Source: Erythrobacter donghaensis (lineage in GTDB: Bacteria; Pseudomonadota; Alphaproteobacteria; Sphingomonadales; Sphingomonadaceae). Taken from it: DNA of 64,000 nt. Positions 25,785 through 33,957 of this stretch are shown one piece after another. The notes beneath the pieces were generated by a model that was not told the origin of the DNA, made no database searches, and was given only the letters and a program-made list of their open reading frames with translations. The stretch lies in assembly GCF_002155425.1 (NCBI RefSeq), contig NZ_MUYG01000007.1, positions 248,001 through 312,000 of the forward strand, written 5' to 3'. The position numbers and the translations under genes are program-made. Every line of letters starts with the position of its first letter. Position 1 is the stretch's first letter.

Positions 25785-26648
25785 TTACTCGGCTGCAGCC
25801 TTCAGCGGCGTGCCCGCGTCCCCATGCGCCGCCGGATCGAGCATGTCGCGCGCCAGTGACTGCTCGCGGAACTGGGTCGGCGTGCGCCCGGTATAGCGGC
25901 GGATGTCGCGGATCAGATGCGCCTGATCGAAATAGGTCGCCATCAACTGGTCATGCAGATCCCGGCTGACCGCGGGCTGTGACAGCATCATCGCGGCGCG
26001 CAACGCGCGGAACCGTTTGAGCACCTGCGCCGGTGCGACGCCGAAGAAGCGGCGGCTGATGCGCTGGAGCTGGCGGGGGGAGACATCGACGCTGGCGTGA
26101 AGATCGGCCAGCGCAGGATCGAACCCGCTCGCCAGCCAGCCAAGGATCGCATCGACCACCGCGACATGATCCTCACGCAAGCCATGCGGGCCTGCGGCGA
26201 TGACGGCGGTGAGGTGTTGGCACAGGTCTTCGGGCGCGATCCGCCCTTCGTCGCAGGCGATCGCGGCGGCTTCGAGCGTGGCGATCTGGTCGGGGGTGAG
26301 CACAGCCTCGGCGGGGATCAGCCGGTCGTGCACTTCGTCCGCCGGGAGATTGGCGAGCCGCTGCCAGGCGGTGTGCGTCAGCGAGGCACCCACCTGCAAC
26401 ACCGGGCCCTCAAGCACCGCATGGGCGCTGCGCATCTGCGGGGCGTTGATGAACACCCGCGCGGATTGCCCCGTGCTGCCATCGGCGAAGGTAAAGCGTA
26501 TCTGCCCGCGCACCATCACCAGCAGCTGCGCGGCATAGGCGGGCACAGGTTCCTCGATCGGCGCTGCGCCGGTCTCGATGATGTAGAAGGTGTTGACCAG
26601 CCCCGCGGCCTCAGCCGGGGGCGCGATCATCGTGGTGCGGTACTGCAA
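25785..26648 (-). CDS. AraC-family transcriptional regulator (1)
   Basis: A 287-residue regulator with a ~150-residue N-terminal sensing domain and a C-terminal double helix-turn-helix (about 185-270: RQLQRISRRFFGVAPAQVL, then YFDQAHLIRDIRRYTGRTPTQF). The second helix pair is the canonical AraC signature. The N-terminal domain belongs to the type that begins MIAPPAEAAGLVNTFY, often seen in sphingomonads. It lies 96 bases after a related AraC gene in the same direction. The effector and targets are unknown. Confidence 0.88.
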   Translation of the reverse strand: MQYRTTMIAPPAEAAGLVNTFYIIETGAAPIEEPVPAYAAQLLVMVRGQIRFTFADGSTGQSARVFINAPQMRSAHAVLEGPVLQVGASLTHTAWQRLANLPADEVHDRLIPAEAVLTPDQIATLEAAAIACDEGRIAPEDLCQHLTAVIAAGPHGLREDHVAVVDAILGWLASGFDPALADLHASVDVSPRQLQRISRRFFGVAPAQVLKRFRALRAAMMLSQPAVSRDLHDQLMATYFDQAHLIRDIRRYTGRTPTQFREQSLARDMLDPAAHGDAGTPLKAAAE

Positions 26649-26744
26649 CCCTGCCCTCTCCTTGCGGAGACCCCCTTGGTTGGTGCGGTGCGACCCGCCG
26701 CGCTTTTGCGCAAATACGCAACTCTTGTCGAGAGGGCGTGCAGG

Positions 26745-27665
26745 TCAGGGCCCCAGTTCGCGCAGGTTTCGCGCGTCGATCATCTCGGCGAGGTAGGGCG
26801 TGGACGGATCGCCCAGCCGCGCCGGGGTCCGCCCGACGAAATGGGCGATCTCGCGGATCATGTGCGGCTGATCGAAGAAGGCCTCGGCAATCTCGGCCTC
26901 GTCCTCCAGCGACAATTGCGGGGCCGAGAGCAGCGCGGCGGCGCGCAGGGCGCGATACTTGCGGGCAAGCGCGCGCGGCGGCAGGCCGAAATAGCGCTCG
27001 ACCAGCCGCTGCACCTGCCGCCCGGAATAGCCCGCCACGCCGGACAGCTCGCCGATCTCGGGATTGAACGATGCGCCCAGCCAGCGGGCGGTCGCCGCGA
27101 TCAGTTCGAGATGGCGCGGATGGATAGGCTTCACCTTCGCGCCGATGAAATCGCCGACGGCCAGCGCGCAGTCCCGCCCGCTCATGCTGCCTTCGCGATA
27201 GGCCGCGATCAGCCGCTCGCCCAGTTCCGCAATCTCTGGTCCGAGCACGCTGGCGGCGGGCAGCAGCCGGTCCTTGTGCTGCCCGGCGTGGAGCCCCGTC
27301 AGCGCCGCCCATCCGACCGGAGAGAGCGCCGCGCCGATGGCATGAAACGGCCCCTCGACCTCGATCGGCGTCGCGCGCGAGAGCGGGGTGAGCAGGCCCA
27401 CGGCATGATTGGGATCGCGGTGACCCTCTGCGAAATGCATTTCACCGGTGCCGTGCGGGAACATGCAGAGCTGCCCGATCGCGGCGGGCTGGATGTCGCG
27501 GATCACCGGCTCGTCGCAGCGGAAGTGGTAGAGCGTGGTGACGAAGGGCGCGATGGGCGCAGGCGGGGCGATGTAATCCACCGCGATCAGCGCAGCTGCG
27601 GTTAGCTCCCCCTGCGGGACCGGCTGATTGCGATCGAGATCGGGAGGGGCGGTTGGTGCGTCCAT
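26745..27665 (-). CDS. AraC-family transcriptional regulator (2)
   Basis: A 306-residue regulator related to the next gene. Both share the N-terminal arrangement (IAPPAPIAPFVTTLYHF here), the VGASL/IGAALS core and the C-terminal motif block RQVQRLVERYFGLPPRALARKYRALRAA followed by FFDQPHMIREIAHFVGRTPARL. Identity in the DNA-binding region is obvious by eye, so the pair probably arose by tandem duplication. No target genes can be named. Confidence 0.88.
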   Translation of the reverse strand: MDAPTAPPDLDRNQPVPQGELTAAALIAVDYIAPPAPIAPFVTTLYHFRCDEPVIRDIQPAAIGQLCMFPHGTGEMHFAEGHRDPNHAVGLLTPLSRATPIEVEGPFHAIGAALSPVGWAALTGLHAGQHKDRLLPAASVLGPEIAELGERLIAAYREGSMSGRDCALAVGDFIGAKVKPIHPRHLELIAATARWLGASFNPEIGELSGVAGYSGRQVQRLVERYFGLPPRALARKYRALRAAALLSAPQLSLEDEAEIAEAFFDQPHMIREIAHFVGRTPARLGDPSTPYLAEMIDARNLRELGP

Positions 27666-27734
27666 GGCGTGCGGCGCGCACTATTGCCGCTTTTGCGCCC
27701 CCCGTCAAAAAAGCGGAGCAAAGTCAAAAGCGCG

Positions 27735-27768
27735 AAAAAAAGGCGGCGTCCCTGGAGGAACGCCGCCT
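27735..27768 (-). terminator. intrinsic terminator of the candidate sRNA
   Basis: Nine-bp GC-rich stem (27741-27749 with 27760-27768), ten-base loop containing TCCTCC, then TTTTTTT on the minus strand (complement of the A-run 27735-27741). This is the only textbook intrinsic terminator I find in the window. Confidence 0.85.
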
Positions 27769-27845
27769 ATCTGAGTTGAGGAACTCTTTGCATCTCTGCT
27801 CCGAGCCCTTCGGGTCGCAGGAGAGCCTATAGCCTGCGAATCGGC
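27735..27845 (-). ncRNA. candidate small RNA with anti-Shine-Dalgarno loops and a strong terminator
   Basis: The 329-base gap between the AraC gene and pyrD holds no convincing gene. On the minus strand it reads as a compact RNA of about 110 bases with three hairpins: TCGCAGG/CCTGCGA (27815-27839), GAGTT-CCTC-AACTC (27773-27786), and a terminator stem AGGCGGCGT/ACGCCGCCT (27741-27768) with TCCTCC in its loop, followed by seven Ts. A TACAAT box at 27852-27857 is a possible -10. CCUC/UCCUCC in loops is typical of sRNAs that pair with ribosome-binding sites, for instance the alphaproteobacterial suhB/MmgR-like RNAs; I cannot test membership. Confidence 0.6.
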
Positions 27846-27994
27846 CGGGGGATTGTATGCAAGCGACACGCAATTCCCCTTATCGTGGGGGTGGCCTTCG
27901 TTAGTCTTTGTAAACTCACGGATTAGTGGCGCGGATGGGCCCGAAATGCCCGATTGTCTCGACATGACGCGCGCGCTGCCATAGGCGCTCGGCC

Positions 27995-29035
27995 ATGCTG
28001 TTCCGCCTGATCAAACCCGCCCTGTTCGCGCTCGACTCGGAGACCGGGCACCGCCTTGCCCTGCGCTCGCTGGCGCTGCTGCCGCATCGCGCGCCGCCTG
28101 CTGCCGGGCCGCTGGCGGTGGAGGTGGCGGGGCTGACCTTTCCCAATCCGGTCGGCGTCGCTGCGGGGTTCGACAAGGATGCCGAGGTCCCCGACGCGCT
28201 GCTGGGGCTGGGCTTCGGCTTTACCGAAGTGGGCTCGATCACGCCGCTGCCGCAGGCCGGAAACCTGCGCCCGCGCCTGTTCAGACTGGTGGAAGATCAG
28301 GCGGTTATCAACCGCATGGGGTTCAACAATGGCGGGGCCGAGGCGGCATTGACGCGGCTGCGGGCGCGCGCCGGGCGACCGGGTATCGTCGCCGTCAACA
28401 TCGGCGCCAACAAGGATTCCGCCGACCGCATCGCCGACTACGCGGTGATGGCGCGCAAGATGGCTCCACATTCGAGCTATCTCTGCGTCAACGTCTCCAG
28501 CCCCAACACGCCGGGCCTGCGCGCGCTTCAGGATGAGGGCGCGCTGACCGCCCTGATCGCCGCCGTGATCGCAGCGCGAAACGAGGCGGTCACCGATTCG
28601 CCGCCGCCGGTGTTTCTCAAGGTCGCGCCCGATCTCGAGCCTGCAGACATCGACGCCATCGCCCGGATCGCACTGGATCACGGGCTTGGCGCGCTGGTGG
28701 TGTCGAACACCACGATCAGCCGCCCGGCGCTGCGCTCGCACCATGCGGGCGAGACCGGCGGCCTCTCGGGCGCGCCCTTGCGCCAGCTGGCCACCCAGCG
28801 CCTGCGCGATTTCCGCAAGGCCACCGGGGGCGCAATACCGCTGGTCGGCGTCGGCGGGATCGCCACGGCGGAACACGCGTGGGAACGCATCCGCGCCGGA
28901 GCGAGCCTTGTGCAGCTCTATTCCGCGATGGTCTATGAAGGCCCCGGCCTCGGCGCTGCAATCGTGCGCGGGCTGGAGCGGCTGATGAAGCGCGACGGCT
29001 TTGCGAGCATTGCCGAAGCGGTGGGAAGCGAATAG
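27995..29035 (+). CDS. pyrD: dihydroorotate dehydrogenase (quinone)
   Basis: Oxidises dihydroorotate to orotate in pyrimidine synthesis, membrane-associated and quinone-linked (class 2). The 346 residues begin with the helical N-terminal extension of class 2 enzymes (LFRLIKPALFALDSETGHRLAL). FMN and substrate motifs are seen: NPVGVAAGFDKDAEVP, NRMGFNNGGAEA, VNIGANKDS, NVSSPNTPGLR (with the catalytic serine region), LVVSNTT, and the phosphate site GVGGIATAEHAWERIRAGASLVQLYSAMVYEGP. Confidence 0.97.
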   Translation: MLFRLIKPALFALDSETGHRLALRSLALLPHRAPPAAGPLAVEVAGLTFPNPVGVAAGFDKDAEVPDALLGLGFGFTEVGSITPLPQAGNLRPRLFRLVEDQAVINRMGFNNGGAEAALTRLRARAGRPGIVAVNIGANKDSADRIADYAVMARKMAPHSSYLCVNVSSPNTPGLRALQDEGALTALIAAVIAARNEAVTDSPPPVFLKVAPDLEPADIDAIARIALDHGLGALVVSNTTISRPALRSHHAGETGGLSGAPLRQLATQRLRDFRKATGGAIPLVGVGGIATAEHAWERIRAGASLVQLYSAMVYEGPGLGAAIVRGLERLMKRDGFASIAEAVGSE

Positions 29036-29046
29036 CTAGCTTGGCG

Positions 29047-30774
29047 ATGCGTTTCCTTCCTGCCCTCATCGCCCCGCTGGCGCTGGCCCTGTCGGGCTGT
29101 GTCACCCCCCAGACCTTAGCCCCCGCCGGGACCGTTGCAGCGCCGTCCGTCCCCGTCATGGCAGGCGCGGTCAGCGCGGCCGATCCGCGCGCGGCGGCGG
29201 CGGGTGAGGCGATTCTGGCGCAGGGGGGATCGGCGGTCGATGCCGCGATTGCGGTGATGCTGGCGCTCACCGTGGTCGAACCGCAAAGCTCCGGCATCGG
29301 CGGCGGCGGCTTCATGCTGCGTGCGGATGCTGAGAGCGGTGCGCTGGTCACCTATGACGGACGCGAGACCGCCCCTGCCGCCGCGACCCCGACCCGCTTT
29401 CTCGATGACGCGGGGAAGGTGCTCCCGCGCGAGACCCGCGTTTTCTCGGGCCTCAGCGTCGGCGTGCCGGGCAATCTCGCGCTCGCCGCCAAGGCCCATG
29501 CCGAACACGGGACGTTGCCGTGGGAAGCGCTGTTCCAGCCCGCCATCGCGCTCGCGCGGGATGGCTTCGTGATGAACCAGCGGCTGTACGAATCGCTCAA
29601 GGGCAACAAGGGCCGCGCCGATCTCGATATGGAAGCGAAGCGCGTGTTCTTCGGCCCGGACGGCGAGCCGCTGCCGCTGGGCACCGTCGTGCGCAATCCC
29701 GATCTCGCCGAATCGCTCACCGATCTGGCGCAGAACGGGCCGGGGGCGCTGTACGACCTCAACGCTGGCAGCCTCGCGCGCTGGGTGGCCGAACGCACGC
29801 CGAGTGACGGCAAGATGACCGAGGCCGACGTGCGCGGCTATACCGCCAAGGAGCGTCCGCCGGTCTGCGTGCGCTACCGCGTCTACAAGGTGTGCGGCAT
29901 GGGCCCGCCGTCCTCTGGCGGGGTCGCGGTGGCGCAGATGCTCGTCCAGCTCGAACGCTTCGATCTTGCCGCGATGGGCCCGGATAGCCCGCAGTTCTGG
30001 CACCTGTTCATCGAAAGCCAGCGCCTCGCCTATGCCGACCGTGAGCTCTATTCGGGCGATGCCGATTTCGTCGAAGTGCCTGTCGTGGGCCTCGTCGACG
30101 CGGGCTACCTCGCCAGCCGGTCGGCGCTGATCTCGCCCGACACGCGGCTCGCCAAGGTCGAGGCCGGGGTGCCGCCGGGCGCACCGGTTGCCCGCGGGGA
30201 CGGGCCGGAGGAGCCCGAGCACGGCACCACACACTTCGCGATTGTGGACGCGGGCGGGAACGCCGTCAGCTACACTTCGACCATCGAAGGCGCATTCGGG
30301 TCGGGGCTGTTCTTCGGCGGGTTCTATCTCAACAACGAACTTACCGACTTCACCTTGACGCCCGAGGCCGATGGCAAGCCGGTCGCCAACCGGGTCGAGG
30401 GGGGCAAGCGCCCGCGCTCGTCGATGGCGCCGACCATTATCTACGATGCTGAGGGCAAGATCGTGCTGGTGATCGGCGCGGCGGGCGGGCCTACGATCCC
30501 CGTCACCGTGGCCCGCGCGATCATCGGCGTGCTCGATTTCCGCATGGGCGCGCAGGATGCGCTCGCCATGCCCTTCGCGATGGCCTTCGGCGATACGCTG
30601 CTGATCGAGGAAGGCTCGTCTCTGGCGCAAATGCAGGATGCGCTGAAGGCGCTCGGCCACACCGGCATCCGCGTCGGACCTGCCCCGATCAAGGCCAATG
30701 CCGTGGGCCGCCGCGCCGACGGCACGTGGGAAGTCGCGACCGAGCCGCGGCTCGTCAGCGTCGTCACACCCTGA
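29047..30774 (+). CDS. ggt: gamma-glutamyltransferase, lipoprotein form
   Basis: Cleaves gamma-glutamyl bonds of glutathione and related compounds, in the periplasm. The precursor (575 residues) autoprocesses at the threonine in EHGTTHFAIVD; family blocks SSGIGGGGFMLR, GPPSSGGVAVAQML and the C-terminal KRPRSSMAPTIIYD are present. The signal sequence ends LALSGCVTP, a lipobox, so it should be membrane-anchored rather than freely soluble. The ATG at 29047 is used; a TTG at 29041 is unlikely. It follows pyrD by 11 bases. Confidence 0.95.
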   Translation: MRFLPALIAPLALALSGCVTPQTLAPAGTVAAPSVPVMAGAVSAADPRAAAAGEAILAQGGSAVDAAIAVMLALTVVEPQSSGIGGGGFMLRADAESGALVTYDGRETAPAAATPTRFLDDAGKVLPRETRVFSGLSVGVPGNLALAAKAHAEHGTLPWEALFQPAIALARDGFVMNQRLYESLKGNKGRADLDMEAKRVFFGPDGEPLPLGTVVRNPDLAESLTDLAQNGPGALYDLNAGSLARWVAERTPSDGKMTEADVRGYTAKERPPVCVRYRVYKVCGMGPPSSGGVAVAQMLVQLERFDLAAMGPDSPQFWHLFIESQRLAYADRELYSGDADFVEVPVVGLVDAGYLASRSALISPDTRLAKVEAGVPPGAPVARGDGPEEPEHGTTHFAIVDAGGNAVSYTSTIEGAFGSGLFFGGFYLNNELTDFTLTPEADGKPVANRVEGGKRPRSSMAPTIIYDAEGKIVLVIGAAGGPTIPVTVARAIIGVLDFRMGAQDALAMPFAMAFGDTLLIEEGSSLAQMQDALKALGHTGIRVGPAPIKANAVGRRADGTWEVATEPRLVSVVTP

Positions 30775-30875
30775 GCGCTTGCCGCTACGGCTGCGACCTT
30801 CTAATCTGCTGCCCAAACGCGGGTCGTGCCTGAACCTGCGACATATAACCTCGAAGGGATCAGGAGCCTTTGCCA

Positions 30876-32735
30876 GTGCATTCCCCCAGCCATGTCCACG
30901 CCCCCCGCGCGGTCGTAAACCCCGCTGATAACCAGCTGTTGCAGGACATCGACGGCGCGCAGAACCTGGTCGCGCTGTTCCTGAAGCGCGCTGACCAGAA
31001 GGGCGATGCGCCCTTCCTCGGCCACAAGACCGGCGGGCAGTGGGTGACGCAATCCTGGCGCTCGGCAGCGGAGCAGGTGTGCCTGATCGCCGAGGCGCTG
31101 CGGGCGATGGGGCTGGGCGATGGCGACCGGGTGGCGCTGGTCAGCGAGAACCGCCCCGAATGGTGCATCGCCGACCTCGCGATCATGGCCGCCGGGTGCA
31201 TCACCGTGCCGACCTACACCACCAACACCCGCCGCGATCACGCGCACATCCTCGACAATTCGGGCGCGCGCGCGGTGTTCGTCTCGACCGAGAAGCTGCT
31301 CGCGCCGCTGGTGGGCGCGATCGGGCAGACCGGACTGGTCGAGCACGTCATCGGGATCGACGATCTGAAGCGCCAGCAATCGGGCAGCTTCGAATATCAC
31401 CGCTGGGCGAGCCTCATCACCGGCGATGCCGCCGCAGCGCGCGCGGCAGTGGATGCGCGGATCGCACGGATCGAACGCTCGGACACCGCCTGCCTGATCT
31501 ACACCAGTGGCACCGGCGGCGCGCCGCGCGGGGTGATGCAGCACCACGGCGCGATCCTGTGCAATGTCGCGGGCGCGGCCGAGGTGCTGATCGAGGATTT
31601 CGGGATCAAGGACGAGCGCTTCCTCTCCTTCCTCCCGCTCTCCCACGCCTACGAACATTCGGGCGGGCAATATCTGCCGATCGGGGTGGGCGCGGAAATC
31701 TTCTATTCCGAGGGGCTGGAAAAGCTCGCCTCGAACATCGAGGAAACCCGCCCCACCATCATGGTCGTCGTCCCGCGCCTGTTCGAAGTGCTGCGGACGC
31801 GGATCATGAAGCAGGTCGAAAAGCAGGGCAAGGCCGCCAGCTTCATGATGGACGCGGCGCTCCGCATCGCGGGGAACAGCAAGGACGGCAAGAAGCGCCT
31901 GCGTGACAAGCCGCTCGACTTCATCGTCGAAAAGGCCTTTCGTCCCAAGATTCGCGCCAAGTTCGGCGGGCGGATCAAGGCGATGGTGTCGGGCGGCGCG
32001 CCGCTCAACCCCGAGGTTGGCAATTTCTTCGATGCGGTCGGCCTCACCATGCTGCAAGGCTATGGCCAGACCGAGGCCGGGCCGGTGATCAGCTGCAACC
32101 GCCCCAAGGTCGGCCTCAAGATGGATACTGTCGGCCCGCCGCTGCGGGGTGTCGAAGTGCGGATTGCCGAGGACGGCGAGATCCTCGTGCGCGGCGAGCT
32201 GGTGATGCACGGCTACTGGCGCAACGAGGCCGAGACCGCGCGCACATTGCAGGACGGCTGGCTCCACACCGGCGATATCGGCCATTTCGACAGCAAGGGC
32301 CGGATCGTCATCACCGACCGCAAGAAGGACATGATCGTCAACGACAAGGGCGACAATATCGCCCCGCAGAAGGTCGAGGGGATGCTGACGCTCCAGCCCG
32401 AAATCGCGCAGGCGATGGTGAGCGGGGACAAGCGGCCCTACGTGGTCGGCCTGATCGTGCCCGACGCCGAATGGGCGGTGGAATGGGCCCGCGCCAATGG
32501 CGAGAAATTCGACCTCAAGGCCTTGCAGGAGCTCCCCGCCTTCAAGAACGCGGTGCGCGCCGCGGTCGACCGGACCAATGCCGACCTGTCGGTGATCGAG
32601 AAGGTCCGCCAGTTCGCCTTCGCGGACGAGGCTTTCACCATCGAGAACGAAGAAATGACGCCGTCGATGAAGATCAGGCGGCACAAGATCCGCGACCGGT
32701 ATCAGGAACGGATCGACGGGCTTTATCGGGGGTAG
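30876..32735 (+). CDS. long-chain acyl-CoA synthetase (AMP-forming, FadD15-like)
   Basis: Activates fatty acids to acyl-CoA through an acyl-AMP intermediate. About 619 residues. Motifs: the phosphate loop LIYTSGTGGAPRGVMQHHG, the substrate region SFLPLSHAYEHSGGQ, GYGQTEAGPVISCN, and the hinge/adenine part LHTGDIGHFDSKGRIVITDRKKDMIVNDKGDNIAPQKVE. The C-terminal domain ends with MTPSMKIRRHKI, with the catalytic lysine. AGGAG at 30862-30866 is nine bases before the GTG at 30876; a TTG at 30870 is too close. Confidence 0.95.
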   Translation: MHSPSHVHAPRAVVNPADNQLLQDIDGAQNLVALFLKRADQKGDAPFLGHKTGGQWVTQSWRSAAEQVCLIAEALRAMGLGDGDRVALVSENRPEWCIADLAIMAAGCITVPTYTTNTRRDHAHILDNSGARAVFVSTEKLLAPLVGAIGQTGLVEHVIGIDDLKRQQSGSFEYHRWASLITGDAAAARAAVDARIARIERSDTACLIYTSGTGGAPRGVMQHHGAILCNVAGAAEVLIEDFGIKDERFLSFLPLSHAYEHSGGQYLPIGVGAEIFYSEGLEKLASNIEETRPTIMVVVPRLFEVLRTRIMKQVEKQGKAASFMMDAALRIAGNSKDGKKRLRDKPLDFIVEKAFRPKIRAKFGGRIKAMVSGGAPLNPEVGNFFDAVGLTMLQGYGQTEAGPVISCNRPKVGLKMDTVGPPLRGVEVRIAEDGEILVRGELVMHGYWRNEAETARTLQDGWLHTGDIGHFDSKGRIVITDRKKDMIVNDKGDNIAPQKVEGMLTLQPEIAQAMVSGDKRPYVVGLIVPDAEWAVEWARANGEKFDLKALQELPAFKNAVRAAVDRTNADLSVIEKVRQFAFADEAFTIENEEMTPSMKIRRHKIRDRYQERIDGLYRG

Positions 32736-32739
32736 GGGC

Positions 32740-33216
32740 ATGCGCGCTTCCTGCGTAGTCGCCCTTGTTGCGCTTGCCTGTTGCACACCGCAGAATGCAA
32801 GTGAGCAGCCCGCTGCAAAGCCCCCAGAACTCGTCGACCTCCAACAGCTCGCCACGCTCGATTGTCAGTGTCGGCTGGCTGGCAAAGACGGCTCCAGACA
32901 CGGCAGAGAATATGGCCGTCTCACGGAAACTCTGAGACGGGAAAGTAGCGCCACATCAAGCGCCCCGGTCAGCTACGAGAGCGAGTGTTTCCCTGCGCTT
33001 GGAGAAAGCGCCTGCGTGCTGACGCGCGGCTACATTCCGCCAAACTCTGAAGACTTCGTCTGCACCGAAGCGCAGGGGATTGAACTCGAGACGGTCTGGA
33101 AAGATGCCTATGATCGCCGCGCTTCGGAGAACGAGGCGGACAAGGCGATACTCCAGCGGCTCGGCAAGATACGTGACGAGGCTAAGACGTCTGTGCGCGA
33201 AGAAGACTGTGCCTAG
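32740..33216 (+). CDS. putative lipoprotein, function unknown
   Basis: A 158-residue protein with a signal-like start (MRASCVVALVALACCTPQ) whose ALAC is a borderline lipobox. The mature part has paired cysteines (LDCQCRL), and others in YESECFPAL, SACVLT, FVCTEA and EEDCA. It follows the acyl-CoA synthetase by four bases; the two may be one transcript, though a functional link is not evident. Not recognised. Its codon use is less GC-biased than that of the neighbours. Confidence 0.65.
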   Translation: MRASCVVALVALACCTPQNASEQPAAKPPELVDLQQLATLDCQCRLAGKDGSRHGREYGRLTETLRRESSATSSAPVSYESECFPALGESACVLTRGYIPPNSEDFVCTEAQGIELETVWKDAYDRRASENEADKAILQRLGKIRDEAKTSVREEDCA

Positions 33217-33238
33217 CCTTTCGACGCCAACATTTTCG

Positions 33239-33772
33239 TCACCCCGGACTTGATCCGGGGTTGGGCTTTATCTTCAAGGCCAACGCCTTGATCTGGCCGA
33301 GCTGATAGTGCAGCGACCTCTGCGCCGCTTCGATATTGGCCAGAATTTCAAGCATCTCTATTCGCGTGTAGGTCTTCAGCGGGTACCGCGTTTCGGCCTT
33401 ACCGTCGAAAGTTATGTGATTGACACTTATGCCATGTTCAGTGGCCCTGATTTCGGCATGCGCAAGAGGAGCGCGGGCTTCGTACACGCGATCCCACTCC
33501 TCAATCCGTTTTAGCGCCGCCTTGCCGTGCCCGCCGAACTCCTGTGCTGCGATGCACGTGCGCAGGGCCTTGAGACGGTTTCCGCCGAAGGGATTGAGCG
33601 CCTCTTTCCCGAGCGGCACTCCGGCACCCGAGAGAGTGCGCAAACAATCCGCCACCGAATGTTCGGCCCGCGCAAACACTTCGAGGCAACAACCCCTCCA
33701 TGCGCAAACCGCGACGGACCAATCATCCAGCCCGAAGAAGCTGATCTTGCTGACATCGAAATGCACCGACAT
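33239..33772 (-). CDS. hypothetical protein ending in a palindromic repeat
   Basis: A 177-residue soluble protein starting MSVHFDVSKISFFGLDDWSVAVC. The middle is rich in Arg and Glu and has three cysteines before residue 75. I do not recognise it. Its last residues (about PGSSPG) and TGA stop come from the repeat at 33241-33261, so the original end has probably been replaced. GC content is lower than in the flanking genes, which may mark a recent arrival. No ribosome-binding site is obvious. Confidence 0.6.
   Translation of the reverse strand: MSVHFDVSKISFFGLDDWSVAVCAWRGCCLEVFARAEHSVADCLRTLSGAGVPLGKEALNPFGGNRLKALRTCIAAQEFGGHGKAALKRIEEWDRVYEARAPLAHAEIRATEHGISVNHITFDGKAETRYPLKTYTRIEMLEILANIEAAQRSLHYQLGQIKALALKIKPNPGSSPG
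33241..33261. repeat. CTTGA-loop palindromic repeat, copy 5, overlapping a stop codon
   Basis: ACCCCGGA-CTTGA-TCCGGGGT, preceded by CGTC. It forms the last codons and TGA stop of the minus-strand gene 33239-33772, in the same way copy 2 forms the end of hisS. Confidence 0.72.
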
Positions 33773-33836
33773 GGGCGTCGCATAAGATACAAGGCCTTAA
33801 GCCTTCGTCACTAAGCGGCGACCAACCCGCCCCTGA

Positions 33837-33872
33837 CAAATGCATCAGGCCGCACCGGGCCTGTGGCATTTG
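33837..33872. promoter_or_regulatory. long inverted repeat upstream of the DyP-P450 gene
   Basis: CAAATGC (33837-33843) and CAGGCC (33846-33851) pair with GGCCTG (33858-33863) and GCATTTG (33866-33872), with one two-base mismatch and a six-base loop. TGGCA-TT-TGCCA (33864-33875) is a second, smaller palindrome. The site ends 85 bases before the ATG. CAAATGC also occurs in the promoter of the Crp-type regulator gene (41674-41680). Confidence 0.5.
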
Positions 33873-33957
33873 CCACACTCTTGCGCCACCATCGGCTTCA
33901 TGGTCCCATGCGGGATGGCGTCATGCCGCCTGTCGGGGATCGCCAAGGGGGGCATCG

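Noticed and set aside
27705..27965. An 86-codon minus-strand open frame in the sRNA region
   Set aside because: It runs through the terminator hairpin and T-run, has no ribosome-binding site and shows no protein-like conservation pattern.
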